NCBI GenBank assembly: GCA_030704615.1
Contig: CM060734.1
Coordinates: 55,694,042 to 55,754,041 of the forward strand
Origin: Takakia lepidozioides
Taxonomy: Eukaryota > Streptophyta > Takakiopsida > Takakiales > Takakiaceae
Direction: 5' to 3'
Length of the DNA: 60,000 nucleotides
Of this stretch, positions 21,134 through 33,066 are shown in pieces. The notes beneath the pieces were generated by a model. That model was not told the DNA's origin and did not search any database. It worked only from the letters and a program-made list of their open reading frames with translations. The position numbers and the translations under genes were made by a program. The first letter of the stretch is position 1. Every line of letters begins with the position of its first letter.

Positions 21134-23125
21134 ACACTACTGAAGGTTTCGCCTCGTTGAATTGGCGCAGATGTATCGAGTAAATGCACCAAAAACTACA
21201 CCTGCTTATGGTCTGTTTTGAAAACATATAACTCCTATGACCGAGGTTAAAGAAACATAAAACTCCCATGACCGTGGGTTGTGCTTACGCAAGTGTGCTC
21301 ACAGCATACCCCACCCCCCCCCCCCCCCCCCCACCCCTCACAAGGGGCAGTAGCCGCAAGGTGAAGTGGCTCTTAAGGTTGCCCTAAAAGAGTTTGGTTC
21401 CTATCCGTCAATGTCTCTTCGGTTCCTATTTATCGGTGTCTCTAAGAGAAATTGTGAGAGTTAACTAACCTACTGACAAAGAACTTGGTTGGGTCAACTT
21501 GGTGTATCAATTGTTATGCCAACAATAGCAATGATGGGAACTAAGTCGTTTGGTTAGTTATAAAGAAAATTCCAAAGCTAGCATTTGGGTCATGGCGACT
21601 CGAAGTTCAATTGAGCTTTGATGTTTGCGCTACTATAGTAACAAGCGGCTAGCTGCGTATGGCTCCTCTTTGTGAATAATGAAATCTACTTTCATCCATA
21701 ATTAAACTTGAAAATTCATCCATTTGTTCCTCATAAGTTATTCAATACCAAAGATATAACCTGAGAGGGTGTTATAATTACCTAGAGAAGGCACATCATG
21801 AACTAGTTTTCATCAAAGGAGAGGCGGTGACACCTGGGGAGGGCACAAAAGGGACTTAGCGATTTTTGATTTTTGATTTTTTTTGAAGAGGGACGGAGGC
21901 CTCCAGAATTTATAAATAATGGACGAAAAAGGTCCAAGAGATACAGCAGTCTAAGGGAGTGGAAAAAATAACCACTCGTGAGGGCCGTGAAGCTTACATG
22001 GGGAAACTACCCCTAGACACGAGATTTGAGATTTTGGACACCAAGTACAATCTATAAATTCCAATGTTTACTGATAAAAGGGGGAAAAATAGATATCCCA
22101 CTAACTTAGAGCCCATGGAGATTGGGTAGCATGTGCTTAGGCTCATGTTGCTATGAGCGTGCTCACGTAAGCATAAACAAATATTCGGTGTATTCCTCAA
22201 CATGTTTACAGCGAAACAAAACAAAACAAAATACCAAACTTAATGTATTAACCCCTAAGTTCCCAAGCCATTTTTTGACTTTTTACCAATTTTGAGTACC
22301 CAGCTGCAGTAAATTGCCCCTAGAAACCTACCAAAAATCATCCACAGATTCCAGCCTTATAGCAATGGGCCCAGCTCATTTATGCATGACATACCAAAAA
22401 ATGAGCCAAGTCCACTGTTGAGATTGTGAGATTATAGCGTTGGCCCGGACCTCAAATATCAGGTCCCAAAGAAAAAGTGAGAAAGAAATAGGTTTGACCA
22501 AATCAAAACCTAGCTTTATCCAATTTTGCTTGCCCCAAGACCCACCATTTTCAAATCAATAGTGGAGTGGCCATGACCCCACTACATTGCAGGTCCAACT
22601 GATTTTTTCACCTACGCTTGCTATTCATGCAATTACATGGGGGTTGAAATCTCAAAATTGACAACAGAAAATGTGCCTCCAAATGAAGTACTTTTTTTTC
22701 TACAATTTTTTTGAAAGCCAATGGTGGATGTGTGTATGTAATGCTCACACACCACAAGGTGAAGTGTTTTTTCCAAAATTGCTAATTTTCTGCCAAAAAT
22801 GGCCTTTGGAGTGCAATCTGTTTTGGGCTTGTTTACCTGCCACGTCAGCGGTCAACAGCCCATTTCAGGCCCCAAAATGTAAATTAAAGATCCAAGATAT
22901 TTTTTGTAAGTCGCAGCTTTTGTTTTTTTTGAATTTTGTTTTTTGCAGCATACTCGAGACAAATCCCTTGTCATTAAAGCTTCAGGAGTGGGCCCCATCA
23001 GATTAGATCTGCAAAAATTAGGTCGACCCTGCAAATTCAAGGTGACCCGATTCAGGTCGCTTGGGAACTTAAGGGTTAATATTAAGCAAGGTAATATATT
23101 TGTTTTTTTCGTCAGGTTGAGATTT
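21134..23125. other. Gene-poor intergenic DNA
   Basis: No gene was seen. The stretch holds a long poly-C tract (about 21312-21332) and two stretches similar to other parts of the window: 21820-21870 resembles 655-715, and 22110-22200 resembles 20165-20220 (ttgggtagc.catg...gtgctcac). 22260-23050 is AT-rich and featureless. Confidence 0.45.
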
Positions 23126-23240
23126 CACAAACCGCAAGGCCTCCTCCGGGTTTTTAATACCGCTGGAAAGCCCTTGATGAGTAACCTTGTGCATCGTACA
23201 GTGTGGGAGACATAATATAACGACGGTAGGACGGTACCTG
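23126..23240 (+). repeat. Partial family A repeat next to the ispF promoter
   Basis: The segments caaaccgcaaggcc, then ataccgctggaaagccctt and then gtgtgggaga line up in order with the head of the family A element at 11330-11440. The copy is truncated and diverged. It ends about 200 bp upstream of the ispF start codon, so it lies in or beside that promoter. Confidence 0.6.
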
Positions 23241-23453
23241 GATTTGAGCCGAGTACCTTATGGTGGGGGGAAGATACAAGCAAGATACCTTTTGTCCTGG
23301 GCTTTGTCTCAGTGGTGCTACGGGAAGAGCTCGAGTCGAGAGCTTCTCTGTCTCTCGGATCGAGTCGTGAACTTTCTCGGGAGTTGGAGTCACAAATTTC
23401 GTAATCCATTTTCGAGAGCGCATTTGGATTAGTTGGTCGTGCCAGAATTACTG

Positions 23454-25576
23454 ATGGCTATGGCGGGTTTGAGTGTGGCCGCGTCTTCTCATGCGATCGA
23501 TGGCAGTGTGTGGCCCCGCTCTTCTTCATTGAGCGGACAAAAGGAGAGCAGATGGGCACAGCTTCGATTGGGAGCCAGGTATGTGAAATTTCAGCTTGAC
23601 CACGTTCTTTCTTCTGGGATATTTTCTTTTCGTTACTTGATGCTGGTTTGTCTCAAAGTCTCAATTCGCGATTAGAGGAATTGAGTTACCTGGCCCTTAA
23701 GGAATGGTGACTGAAAATTTTCTATCAGGGATATGTTACTGTTCGTGCCAGATAACAGCGGCTATCGTGACATTCAAAAGATCATTTAGTTTTTTGAAAC
23801 TATCGATTTCGTCACGAAAGGATTGATTGTTTTCAACGCATTGCTGTTCTTTGCTGCACCTCTTGCTTCCTGCTGTTGAGGATATGGAGATGGAGGGACC
23901 AGTCTCCTCGGACAGAGGGGATGAGAGACAAGTATGAGGATGTGAGAATTAGTCATTACTCCGAACAGTTGTTCAAAAGAGAACGGTGGTCTATCTTCGG
24001 AGTCAGAGCCGGCTTTTGATTTTGGGTGGATCTGCACGAAGCAAATTGTGCTACAATGTGTCAACTGAGCAAGCATGTTCTCCTCTGGCCCTGTGTGCAG
24101 CAAGGAGACGGCTTGGCCTGGAGGAGCAGCAAAATGTGACCTAAATCTGCGGTGGAGGACAGAGAGGGTCGTGTGCCAGGCGGCCAGCACAGCGCTTGAG
24201 GTGGAGCGTGGGGTTCCTGCAACTCGGAAAGTGCCAGTTCTTCCTTTCAGAGTAGGTCATGGTTTTGATCTCCACCGCCTTGAACCAGGCTTGCCCCTCA
24301 TCATTGGTGGAGTTGATATTCCTCATGATCGGGGCTGCGAGGCACATTCAGATGGTACGCCTTAACTCATGCCCTTGTTACATAAAAAACTTTACTCCTG
24401 CACACACCAACACTAGGAAGGGGAACTTGTGAATGACATTGCCATCCAGGGGGATGTAAGTGTAAGCGCATCCATCTTTGGAGGCTCTATACATGTATTG
24501 CATACTGGAAGTGGTGCATGTGGGAAGTCAGGAGATATTTCCTCCTCTGTATGGAGTGAATTTGGGCATAATTTGGCCTCTTACACAGGGGTAGGTTGTT
24601 ATATGCTGTCCAACTATAGTTTTCCTCTCTGCTGCTGAATGGGGTTGTCCACTGCTATTATGATTTGTAGGCATATTGTTTGTTACGGGACTGGTCTGTG
24701 AGCTGTGCATCTCTTGGCACACCAGAAATGGCATGCTTTTCTCCAAACTATCAGCATATCCTGGCTGACATCCGCAGTTGTGTGGTTGTCCAGGGGATGT
24801 ACTACTGCACTGCATTGTTGATGCCATCTTGGGAGCTCTGGGCCTTCCCGACATTGGTATGTTGTTTCCAGACAATGATCCAAAGTGGCGCGGAGCTGCT
24901 TCTTCTGTATTTGTCAAGGAGGCTGTGAGTGTCTTTTTCCTCTATCGCACGTGCCCCTCCTTACATTTCCCCAAATCCCTCTTTAACCTGATATGGAAAG
25001 GCTCTTTGTATCGAGACGTTTGGTTTCTCTATGTATTTGTTACTACTTTCTGGGGGGCTGACCTGGTGAATGGAGATTTACACCATCATTATAGAACAGA
25101 ACAACCGTGCTCCAGTGTGCTTAGTGCTTTTGATATGCTATGGTGTCCATCATTCTTTCTGCTGTGATTTGTGAAGTTGATTTAGCCACAAAGACTACAC
25201 AGTTAAGTATTGACAGGATGGTGGATGGGTGGAAGCATGCTCAGGTTTGAGGTCATTGAAAATTGAATGACATAGCAAATAGAGCAATATCATCAAGCAA
25301 GAGGTGTGGAAATGACTGTCAGTTTGTCATGGTGCCTGGCAGGTGAGGCGCATGAAAGAGATGGGTTACACAATTGGCAATTTGGATGCAACACTTATTT
25401 TGCAAAGACCCAAGCTAAGCCCCCACAAGGAAGCCATTCGTGCAAACCTGTGTGAATTACTTGATGCAGATGAGTCGGTCATCAATATTAAAGCCAAAAC
25501 ACATGAGAAGGTGGACAGCCTGGGTGAGAACCGCAGTGTTGCTGCACACACTGTTGTGCTCCTCATGCGCACCTAA
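23454..25576 (+). CDS. ispF: 2-C-methyl-D-erythritol 2,4-cyclodiphosphate synthase (plastid MEP pathway)
   Basis: Four exons, 23454-23578, 24101-24354, 24794-24924 and 25343-25576, close in phase to 247 aa. The enzyme converts CDP-ME 2-phosphate to MEcPP with release of CMP in the plastid isoprenoid pathway. Residues 1 to about 87 are Ser/Ala/Arg-rich and fit a chloroplast transit peptide. The mature part starts with [12 protein letters not shown]. Zinc ligands are expected at Asp98, His100 and His132 (DVLLHC); the 34-residue spacing equals that of bacterial Isp[30 protein letters not shown] and the hydrophobic C-terminus [12 protein letters not shown] are intact. The start is the first ATG of the open frame. 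The two later in-frame Met codons close behind it are alternatives. All borders are GT/AG. Confidence 0.95.
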
Positions 25577-26353
25577 AAGCTGGCACCTTTGTCTTCTCTC
25601 AATTGTACAATAATGCCATTCAATGCAGAAAATCTCCACTGCGACAAAAATTGCACTAACTGTGTATATCTGGCTATAGGATAAGGACAGTACAATTTTA
25701 CAAAACCCTGCTCACTGCTCTTTATTGAGGTTTGTGTGTGTAGAGATTTGATTTTGGGGTGCGACTTTGTCTGACCAAGTATGTAAGACTTATCCTGGTG
25801 GGTTACTTAATTATAGTCTGCGAGTCGCAGAGTAAAGCTTTAGGGTGTGCTTCTAGAATGCAACACAAGCAGGTTGCCATTCCATCTGCCTGTCTCGTAG
25901 CAGAATATTATGAACTTGTCATGGTGAGCTTGATGCCATTTCTGTTTTGCGTAGTCTGATTATGAAGTTAGCTTGACAAAATTTGTTGGATCTCCTTTAT
26001 CTGTAACCAAAAGTTGGGTATCCAAACCACTTGCCACCGGTTCTCTGACAAGACGGTGTCGTAACCAGCACATCTGCTCGTGGAATTAACTGTATGGAAG
26101 GAGGCAAAAATGTCATGGAACTTGTTCCAGATCCAAAGTGAGCAAGTCTACAGTCTCAAACTCTTCAGCCCAGGTGAGTGGCTGTGAGCACACGCAAATG
26201 ATATTCATGGTACGGTGCACAGTCACAAATCTACACTGCAAATGTTGCAGTGCTGTGCTGAGTCTAAATCTAATTAGTGAGTTTTCATGGGGCTGTCTAC
26301 ACAGTATCTATGGTCTAAATGTATGGAGTTTCCAGGCCATGGGTTTGATATCA
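25577..26353. other. Intergenic DNA between convergent genes
   Basis: This holds the 3' flank of ispF (+) and the 3' flank of the GDSL gene (-). No coding motif was seen in the short frames at 25759-25959 or in the 5' part of the frame from 26138. Confidence 0.5.
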
Positions 26354-28860
26354 CTAGAGAGCAGCGAGCTGAAGAAGATTCATTGGAATGACATCAGGAG
26401 AATTGCCGGAGACGAAAAGGCTGCCAACCAGCAAGTTGCATCTGTCAGAAGGATGGAAACGATCCCAAAACACGAACGCGGACCTGTCACTGCAATACGG
26501 TGTCGAAGGGATGCAGGGGGCTTCAGCAGCGTACAAACCTCTCCCGCAGCAAGAAACGTTTCCATAGAGGAACCCTGTACAGTTTAAGAAAGCTCTCACA
26601 TTCACAAACTGATCTTAAGTCCAAGAAACTCAGTTGAACAGAAGGGTCATTAATTAAGAACTTGGCATTGTATGATCAGTCACCTCACGATCTACCCAGC
26701 TGAGGGGATTTGCTACTGCAAGCCGACCTGCCTCCGACGCATCGTTGGGAAAATGTTAAGCATGAGACTGCTTGCAGCGGCTACAAACCTTGCTGCTGTA
26801 CGTGTATGGGGTAGGAGATAGAGAAGTACCGTTTGCAACTGGGGCCTGAGAATATTCGTAGACCCTATCATAAGCATTGCCATAGACAAGGTAGAGGCCA
26901 GGGTATTTGAGCGTCATCTGACGCATGGCCACTTCCAACTTTCGGTTGTAGTTCTGGACTATCCAGTTCGGTCCCTCGAGGCACTCGCCATTGGTGCTGT
27001 TGAGTTGCCACAACTCATACGGAAGACACCCCACTGGCCCCACAGACGTAAGAATGATCTTGCGCGCACCCAAATCGTACATGCCCTGTAACCATGCATG
27101 CACATGTACGTTGTATCATCCTTACTACTGTCACCTTCGGTAATGTTGTACGGGGTTCAATTCAAGGAGGGGATTATAAGCATAGGCGCTCGAGCTGGTG
27201 GTGTGAGCATTTCAGCTCAGACAGAGCCTGAAGGATATTGCACAGTACACTGAAAACACTGTTGGTCTAAACAGACCACTTGACCGCACAGTATTCAACT
27301 TTAGTGATCTTGACTCGGAGGAGAAATAGTTGCGAAATAGTGGGCCCGGGGCTTGAACAATCACCTTGAGGTGGCGACAATAAGTATACACTAGGAGGTC
27401 TGAGAAATCCTCGGTTGAGTACATAAGGCGGGAGGCAGCGCCGGGGAGCATATAGTTGTTGATAAAGTCGTTGGAACCCAGCACCACCATATACAATGAC
27501 TGGTTTAGCAGCAACTGTGCATCGTCTTGTCCCATCTGCTTTATCAGCGTCTGTTGCACCTGCCCATAGTACTCCACCTGCTGTGACATGGGCATTCGCT
27601 CCAGCTGCAAGTGCATTCCATTTACAGGGTCAGCTACCACTCGAGATCTCTCTTATCCGACACCGACAATAGTTCTAGTATATAATATGGGACTACCTGA
27701 TAAATCCACTTCCAATAACTGTTTCTCTTTTGAACTAGAGTTCACCATGTGTGCAGGAGATTGATCAGGAAATAAACCTGTAGGTTCTTCTGGTCAGGAA
27801 TCGTTTACTTTATGCCAGTATGACATACAGATTTTCCTAAAGCTAGTGTGCCTTTCTACATTGTTACAAAATCCGCTTGGGGAGAGAGAGAGAGAGCTAG
27901 AGAGAATACATAGTTGTAGCCCGACTCGTCAAGAATGCCAGCAGCCCCCGATGCGAAATTGATCCCTTTTCGCAGATCAAGGTCGAGCACCAAATGGTCC
28001 AGGTATGGTGGAGGCGGGTCTAGTCCCAAAAAATATCCTGCAAATGTTTACAATGGCAAGGACACTTCTTTCGTGTTCCATTCTGGACATTCCCCCGCAG
28101 TATTGCTCGAGCAAAGTCCAAAATTCTCAATTAGCGAAGTGAGGTGCTTGGAAATAGCATTTGAAATATCTAACTTACCATCGACAGCCTTGCAAAATTC
28201 TTTCAATATCTAGAACAGACAAATGCAACTCTATATGCAGGTTTCGAGACTCAGTCTATGTGACATTTGGTCAGATCAGTGCTTCCCCGAGATCGTGATT
28301 TATATAACAAAACGACTGAGCTGACATGTGATATTGCGACCATGATATCCGAGACCGTGATGAAGAAGGCGAGGTGAGATTTAGGCGCTCCTCAATGTGA
28401 AAATTTCCCGCCACTAATTCATGCATACATCTAAAAGGTGGGTTAGTCAGATCATTGATGTACCAACATAGTCAGACACGGTTTTCCCATTGCAGAATCG
28501 GCCAGTGGGCCATGAGGCACCATAGTCGCAACCATTGGGAGGAAAATTGGCGCGCGCCAGGGATGCCAAGTAATTGTTGTTGCCATTGTCCACCAATGAG
28601 TCCCCAAATACGAACATAGCAGGATACGGTTTCCCGCTCGCGCTGGTCCCATCAGCGCACCATAGCATCACCAGCATGATAAGCAGGTGCTGTTGCAGCC
28701 TGATCCACCCTGACTCTTTCGTCCACCATCCAACCCCAGCCTGCAACACACAACAGAACTGCATCCACATAGCCGTGAGAGAGAGAGGCCTGGAAGCCAT
28801 TATCAAATCACCCATCAGTAGTTTCTGTTTCTTGAAGAGACGAAACAGTTCAAGAAGCAT
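26354..28860 (-). CDS. GDSL esterase/lipase, secreted
   Basis: Five exons, 28464-28860, 27910-28037, 27365-27604, 26830-27085 and 26354-26574, give 413 aa with consistent phases and GT/AG borders. All SGNH/GDSL blocks are present: [14 protein letters not shown] with nucleophile Ser88; [18 protein letters not shown] (about 108-125); the Gly of [21 protein letters not shown] (218-226); [18 protein letters not shown]; and FWDRFHPSD with Asp378 and His381. The paired Cys residues of [10 protein letters not shown]...CIPSTPYC are typical of plant family members. These enzymes are usually secreted and act on lipids, cutin monomers or cell-wall esters; the substrate here is unknown. The first ATG leaves an unusually long leader (about 75 aa) before the domain, with the hydrophobic run [13 protein letters not shown] at 59-71. 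The true start may be a later Met, or a 5' intron may be unrecognised. Confidence 0.92.
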
Positions 28861-29944
28861 TCAATGTACACCTCTGTACACAAAGAACACAAATGTAAGA
28901 TTCTCATTACAGTGCGCATTCTAGATGTGTCTCAAACGCAAGTTTTGCTTCCGTCAGGACTAAAAAATTTGCTTACCTTAACTTACCCACAATACAGTTG
29001 TGGTTTGACATCCGTCTTTATCTTTGTCCTCGCGAACTCTTTGCTCCACTTGACGCATACCCTGGTCTGGACTGCCCTGCAGCCTGCTCTGATGGGATAC
29101 CTTGAATCTCTGGGGCTGTGGGGATCATGAAGGCAGAGTGGTGGGTGGAAGGTCGGAGTTACAGCGAGAGACACATATTAGGAAGTTAACAGTCGTCAAC
29201 CAGTATCTTTCGCTGAGTGAGTACCAACCATTGTGGTGATGATCAGTTCCAGCAAGCGGCACAAGACTCTCAAAAGTATACATGCATCGGCGACAAAGCT
29301 CGTGGATGGAACACAGAAACTTCAGACCCTCTACTACCCATAAGGCCAATTTCGAATGTAGGGAGTTTTGTGGAAGACGAACGCATTACGAACTGTAAAG
29401 AAAGCACTAGAAAACCAAACCCAAATAACGAGTGCCTTAACTCAGCCAACCAAGAATTTCTAATCTTCAGAGCAAATTTTCTCTACCAGGGATGGGCAAC
29501 CTCTTGAGAAAGAGACAGTAGACATCTTCCTCTAATCTCATATGTTTAGTCTCTACTTTGTGCATGGTGGTGCAGGTGAGCCAATCCCACCACAGGACCT
29601 CTTGACAATTGCACTGCACAACACTTCTTGGGATGAAGTCTTGGCAGCTAAGCAGTCCTTCACAAGCAGATATGATCCATGACATACATGTACAGTATGA
29701 TTAAGTATAATCCACACAAAGGCTAACCTAAAGATTCTCAAAGAGTTGAAAGACAAAATGCTCTTCATTTTCCATGATGGGTATCAAACAGAACAAAATG
29801 GGTGTGAAATTGTACTCACTAAGGCTATTGTACTGATGTGAAGTTTGTGGTTTAATTTACCACCTCAGAGTTCTAGTACTAATTGGCCAGAAATGTGACT
29901 TGTGTCGACTGTTAAGCCTCGCATGTATCTGTACATTGATGTGT

Positions 29945-30398
29945 TCAACATCTGAGTGTTTGGTCATGTTGGTTGAAGTTCTTCATATTCTGTCCTGTGG
30001 CAGGTTCCTTTTGTGGTTGATCGTGTGCCGCGATCACATCCAAATGTAACTTTTCCATCAAGGGACACAAAAGGAAGCACAAATACAAACATGAGGATGC
30101 AGATTCCAAAGCAGACGCAAGATATGAGCTGCATGCGAGGTGTGGAGGGGATTGAGGGGGAGGTCCTGTGCCCCCCTCTAGGTGAGGCAGCGGAGGAGGA
30201 GCTGTCGTCACAATCAGCAGCTGGGACAGCCATGGCTGGCACAACTGGTGTCGCCATAGTCCGCCAGCCGCGGCGCCAACGGTTAGCACTCCGCCGACGT
30301 TCCCTACTCATTGCTTTTGTTTCCAGAAGCTCCCCCCGCTCCCATGCCGTTCTCTTTCTTCCTGGCCGCTTCCCCACGCTTCCCTGATGTTCAACCAT
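29945..30398 (-). CDS. Unassigned frame with one predicted membrane segment
   Basis: Two overlapping - strand frames lie here. The longer (144 aa, 29964-30398) has an Arg-rich start, a Ser-rich stretch (DDSSSSAASPRGG), then the hydrophobic run LISCVCFGICILMFVFVLPF about 50 residues before its end. A type II membrane protein's first exon would look like this. No family is recognised, I found no convincing following exon, and the + strand is open as well. Treat as a weak candidate. Confidence 0.2.
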
Positions 30399-30529
30399 TC
30401 ACAGTTATATTTTCAATTTGACTTTGGGTACATATCAGATTCATGAGTACAGTCACAAGCTCCACTCTCTCTCCCCAACGAAAGATACTGACGACCATTA
30501 GCTTCTTCCCATGTTTCTCTCCCTCCAAT

Positions 30530-30800
30530 GCCAACCTGTGTTGCACACCTCTGTTCGCAAATCTTGAGGCCGAGCCTAAAGCCCTGGCCCTGTTGTGGGT
30601 CTTATTGCTGGGCAGCTCACACACATCAGATTGATGCTTGTGTGAAGGGGAAAGAGGACATCTGGGAAGCCCAAACTAATTGTTTATACAAAAATCAAGT
30701 CCCATTACGAGAATGAGCCCCTCACAAAGGTAGTGTCTGTTCCCTTTTGTTCCGCTCAAACTGGTGCGGGGTCTATGGCCACAAGGTATTTGGTTCCATA
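30530..30800 (+). repeat. Dispersed repeat family B, copy 1
   Basis: The block runs from cacctctgttcgcaaat through gcctaaagccctggccctg, ttgctgggcagctcacacaca, cagattgatgcttgtgtgaag and taattgtttata to ccctcacaaaggtagtgtctg and gggtctatggccacaagg. It matches the reverse complement of 36715-36975 segment by segment over about 260 bp. Partial copies lie at 18385-18445 and 52490-52600. No coding capacity or terminal repeats are evident, so the class of element is unknown. Confidence 0.75.
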
Positions 30801-31130
30801 TGCGAAGTGAGGTGGTGAACCATATGAGTACATTCTGTAATTCCAACCATCCACCCATTGCTTGACCACAGTATGTGGCCAAGTGGTGCAAAGAGTTGGC
30901 AAGGACAAAGATAAAGACAGACAGATCCCTTCAGTTCCAACTATTGTCAAAATAGCCATAACTGTCTGTCTTGTGGCTAACTTAAGGTACGTAAATTTGA
31001 GCTAAGAAAAAACTCAATCATGTGGCACCTGACACACTGACAAACATAGCTATCACTACACTTGGCAGCAAAAATGCTTGCCATAATTTGTCTGACTTTG
31101 CATCATAGGGAGGTGAAGCCTTAGACCAAC

Positions 31131-33066
31131 CTCAACCACCTGTATGCCTTTCAGGGCCTGAGTATCCACTGTTGCTGAATGTTTTGTGCTGGGTCCACAT
31201 TCATAGTAGCCGTCCTCCGATCTGCAAGTTCTCATTTCCACAGTCAGTGGCAACTTTAAGGATCAACTCATCTGAACAACTGAAATGTGACAGTGACGCC
31301 AGAGAGTGGCTGGATATGGCAGAGATAGATGCATTGACTGCTGCCTTGGTGGGATATGACATATGCTGCATCCACGGGGTATGGAACTTATGATCATTCT
31401 TGCACAGTGAATCCCTATCTGAATACATTCATTTGAGCTTAATGTAAGCGTTTGCATGTCCTCCATGCTAGAAAGCATGTGGTTGAAAGAAGCAGGGCTA
31501 CAGCACATGTCTACCATAGATAGAGATGTCTGTGATTGTGAGCGTTGAACACTCGTGAGATTGTTTTGTATGGAGGCAAAATGGAGCAGATCCTTTGTCA
31601 GACTTTATAACCTGAACAGCTGCACAAGTGGCTGATGACACCAACCTGTAGCCCCCATGACAACACTAAAGCATAGGAAATGAAATGAAATGAAATGGTA
31701 TTTTATACGCGAAAAGCTCAAAGAGCTTATGGGACAAAATGGAAAAAACATGAGAGGAAACAAAACCAGAGCCAAAAAAAGTACTGCTTGAGGGATAGGA
31801 AGAAAGATTGAAAGAAAGAAAGGAAGAAGTTTTACAACTTCCAAGAAAAGCTCAAAGGGCTTGTGGAAAAGAGAAACAGGAAGTGGGGCCCCAAACATTC
31901 AGTCACCCAACCATAAAATATACAGTTCAACCTTGAGAGATTCCCCAATTTGGAGGGCCTTGTGCAAATATACTGCAAGGCATCTCTGATCCTCATAATG
32001 GAAAACTTCTGTCAAGGAGTGACTGTCCCTTAAAAGGCAGAAGTAGCAACCGTGGATTTCAAGGTAGAAAGGACAGCGAAAAAAAAAATGATCTTCAGTC
32101 GCAATCTCCAGCCTGCACTGTTTGGCGCAAGCAGGACACAGGCATCCAACTGCTGGCAGCCTGTCTCACCCGCCGGTCTTCAGACTATGGGATTCCCCAT
32201 TGAATCATCAGGGTGCCCTTAGTGGATTGAGAGAGGTGTAGAGAAGTAGTTTGGCATTCAGATTCTGTTCTCAAAAAGAAGGGCTCTACATAAAACCGTA
32301 TTTTAGATCTGAGTAGGTCTCTGATCTGCAAGGAGAAAGAGGGTGACAGAACGAGATGGAGCCAGGAAATAAGAAAGGTGTGATGTAAATACCTGAGATG
32401 GTCCGACATAAGACTCCGACAATCTGCCCCAGCAGATAGGAAGGCGGATCCCCCTGACACGGGCGGCAAAGCAAGCACCCCCGGCAGTTGGGGAGTGGGT
32501 CCATTGAGCTCCTCCGTGCAGTACTCAGCAGCTGTCAGGCCTTCCCTGAATCTGAGATCCAACCCTCTCCCATCTCTAGAAGACTGCAAGCTTGGCAAAG
32601 GTTGGCTTAGAGCTGTTGGGATGTTTGTGATCTCTACGTCGGCTGTTTCAGATGCTATTTTCAAAACCTGCAACAACCCAGAGTTACTGTTAGTATTACA
32701 TAAACATGACCAACCACATTGCCAGACATGTTAATGGACTGAGGTGCAGATGGCACCCCAGAATGCTTCTAAACGACTAGTCAGTCTTGGGAAATGTTGT
32801 TGAGGTTACCCAAATTGAGTGCCAGGAAGACATACCTCATGACAGCTCCCATCTCCCACATTCCAAAGAACTAGCTTGTGGCAACCCACAGAAGTAAATG
32901 GGTGCCCACAGGCTGACGCTGGCGTGGTGGATCCTTGACAAAGAGGACACATGTTCTCAACAGGGTAATGAAGGGGATGCTGCCATGCGTCCATGGGGAC
33001 CTGCATAGAAGTTTGTGCAAAGCTCCAGCAATCAGATCACTTTGGTCAGTAGTAACTGTACTCACA
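31131..33066 (-). other. VPS15: WD40 part of VPS15 with alternative C-terminus
   Basis: The last placed exon (31131-31221) encodes [15 protein letters not shown]...LKGIQVVE, which fits the late WD40 blade of plant VPS15. The family then normally continues for about 45 residues to a terminal RDG.IKVWK. No such exon was found below 31131. Without splicing, 24 more unrelated residues follow to a stop at 31056. Either the exon lies in the unresolved 28.9-31 kb region, or this allele has lost it. Confidence 0.5.

Larger units (their letters stand above)
28861..31055. other. Intergenic region, possible missing 3' end of VPS15
   Basis: No complete gene. It holds repeat family B (30530-30800, listed separately). 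A short inverted pair, tctttatctttgtcct.gc.aactctttgc, lies at 29015-29050 (+) and 30880-30920 (-). A - strand frame with one hydrophobic segment is listed separately. The last 40-50 residues of the VPS15 WD40 domain should be encoded here on the - strand, but I could not place that exon. Confidence 0.35.

Noticed and set aside
26756-26829. GDSL protein ending at the stop near 26756
   Set aside because: This would delete the catalytic Asp/His block; the ACG|gtac donor joins in phase to exon 26354-26574 carrying FWDRFHPSD.
32185-32392. Extension of VPS15 exon 13 to the end of its open frame
   Set aside because: A clear gtattt donor after ...SDHL and the phase-matched next exon (31221) with family-conserved sequence show that the rest is intron.
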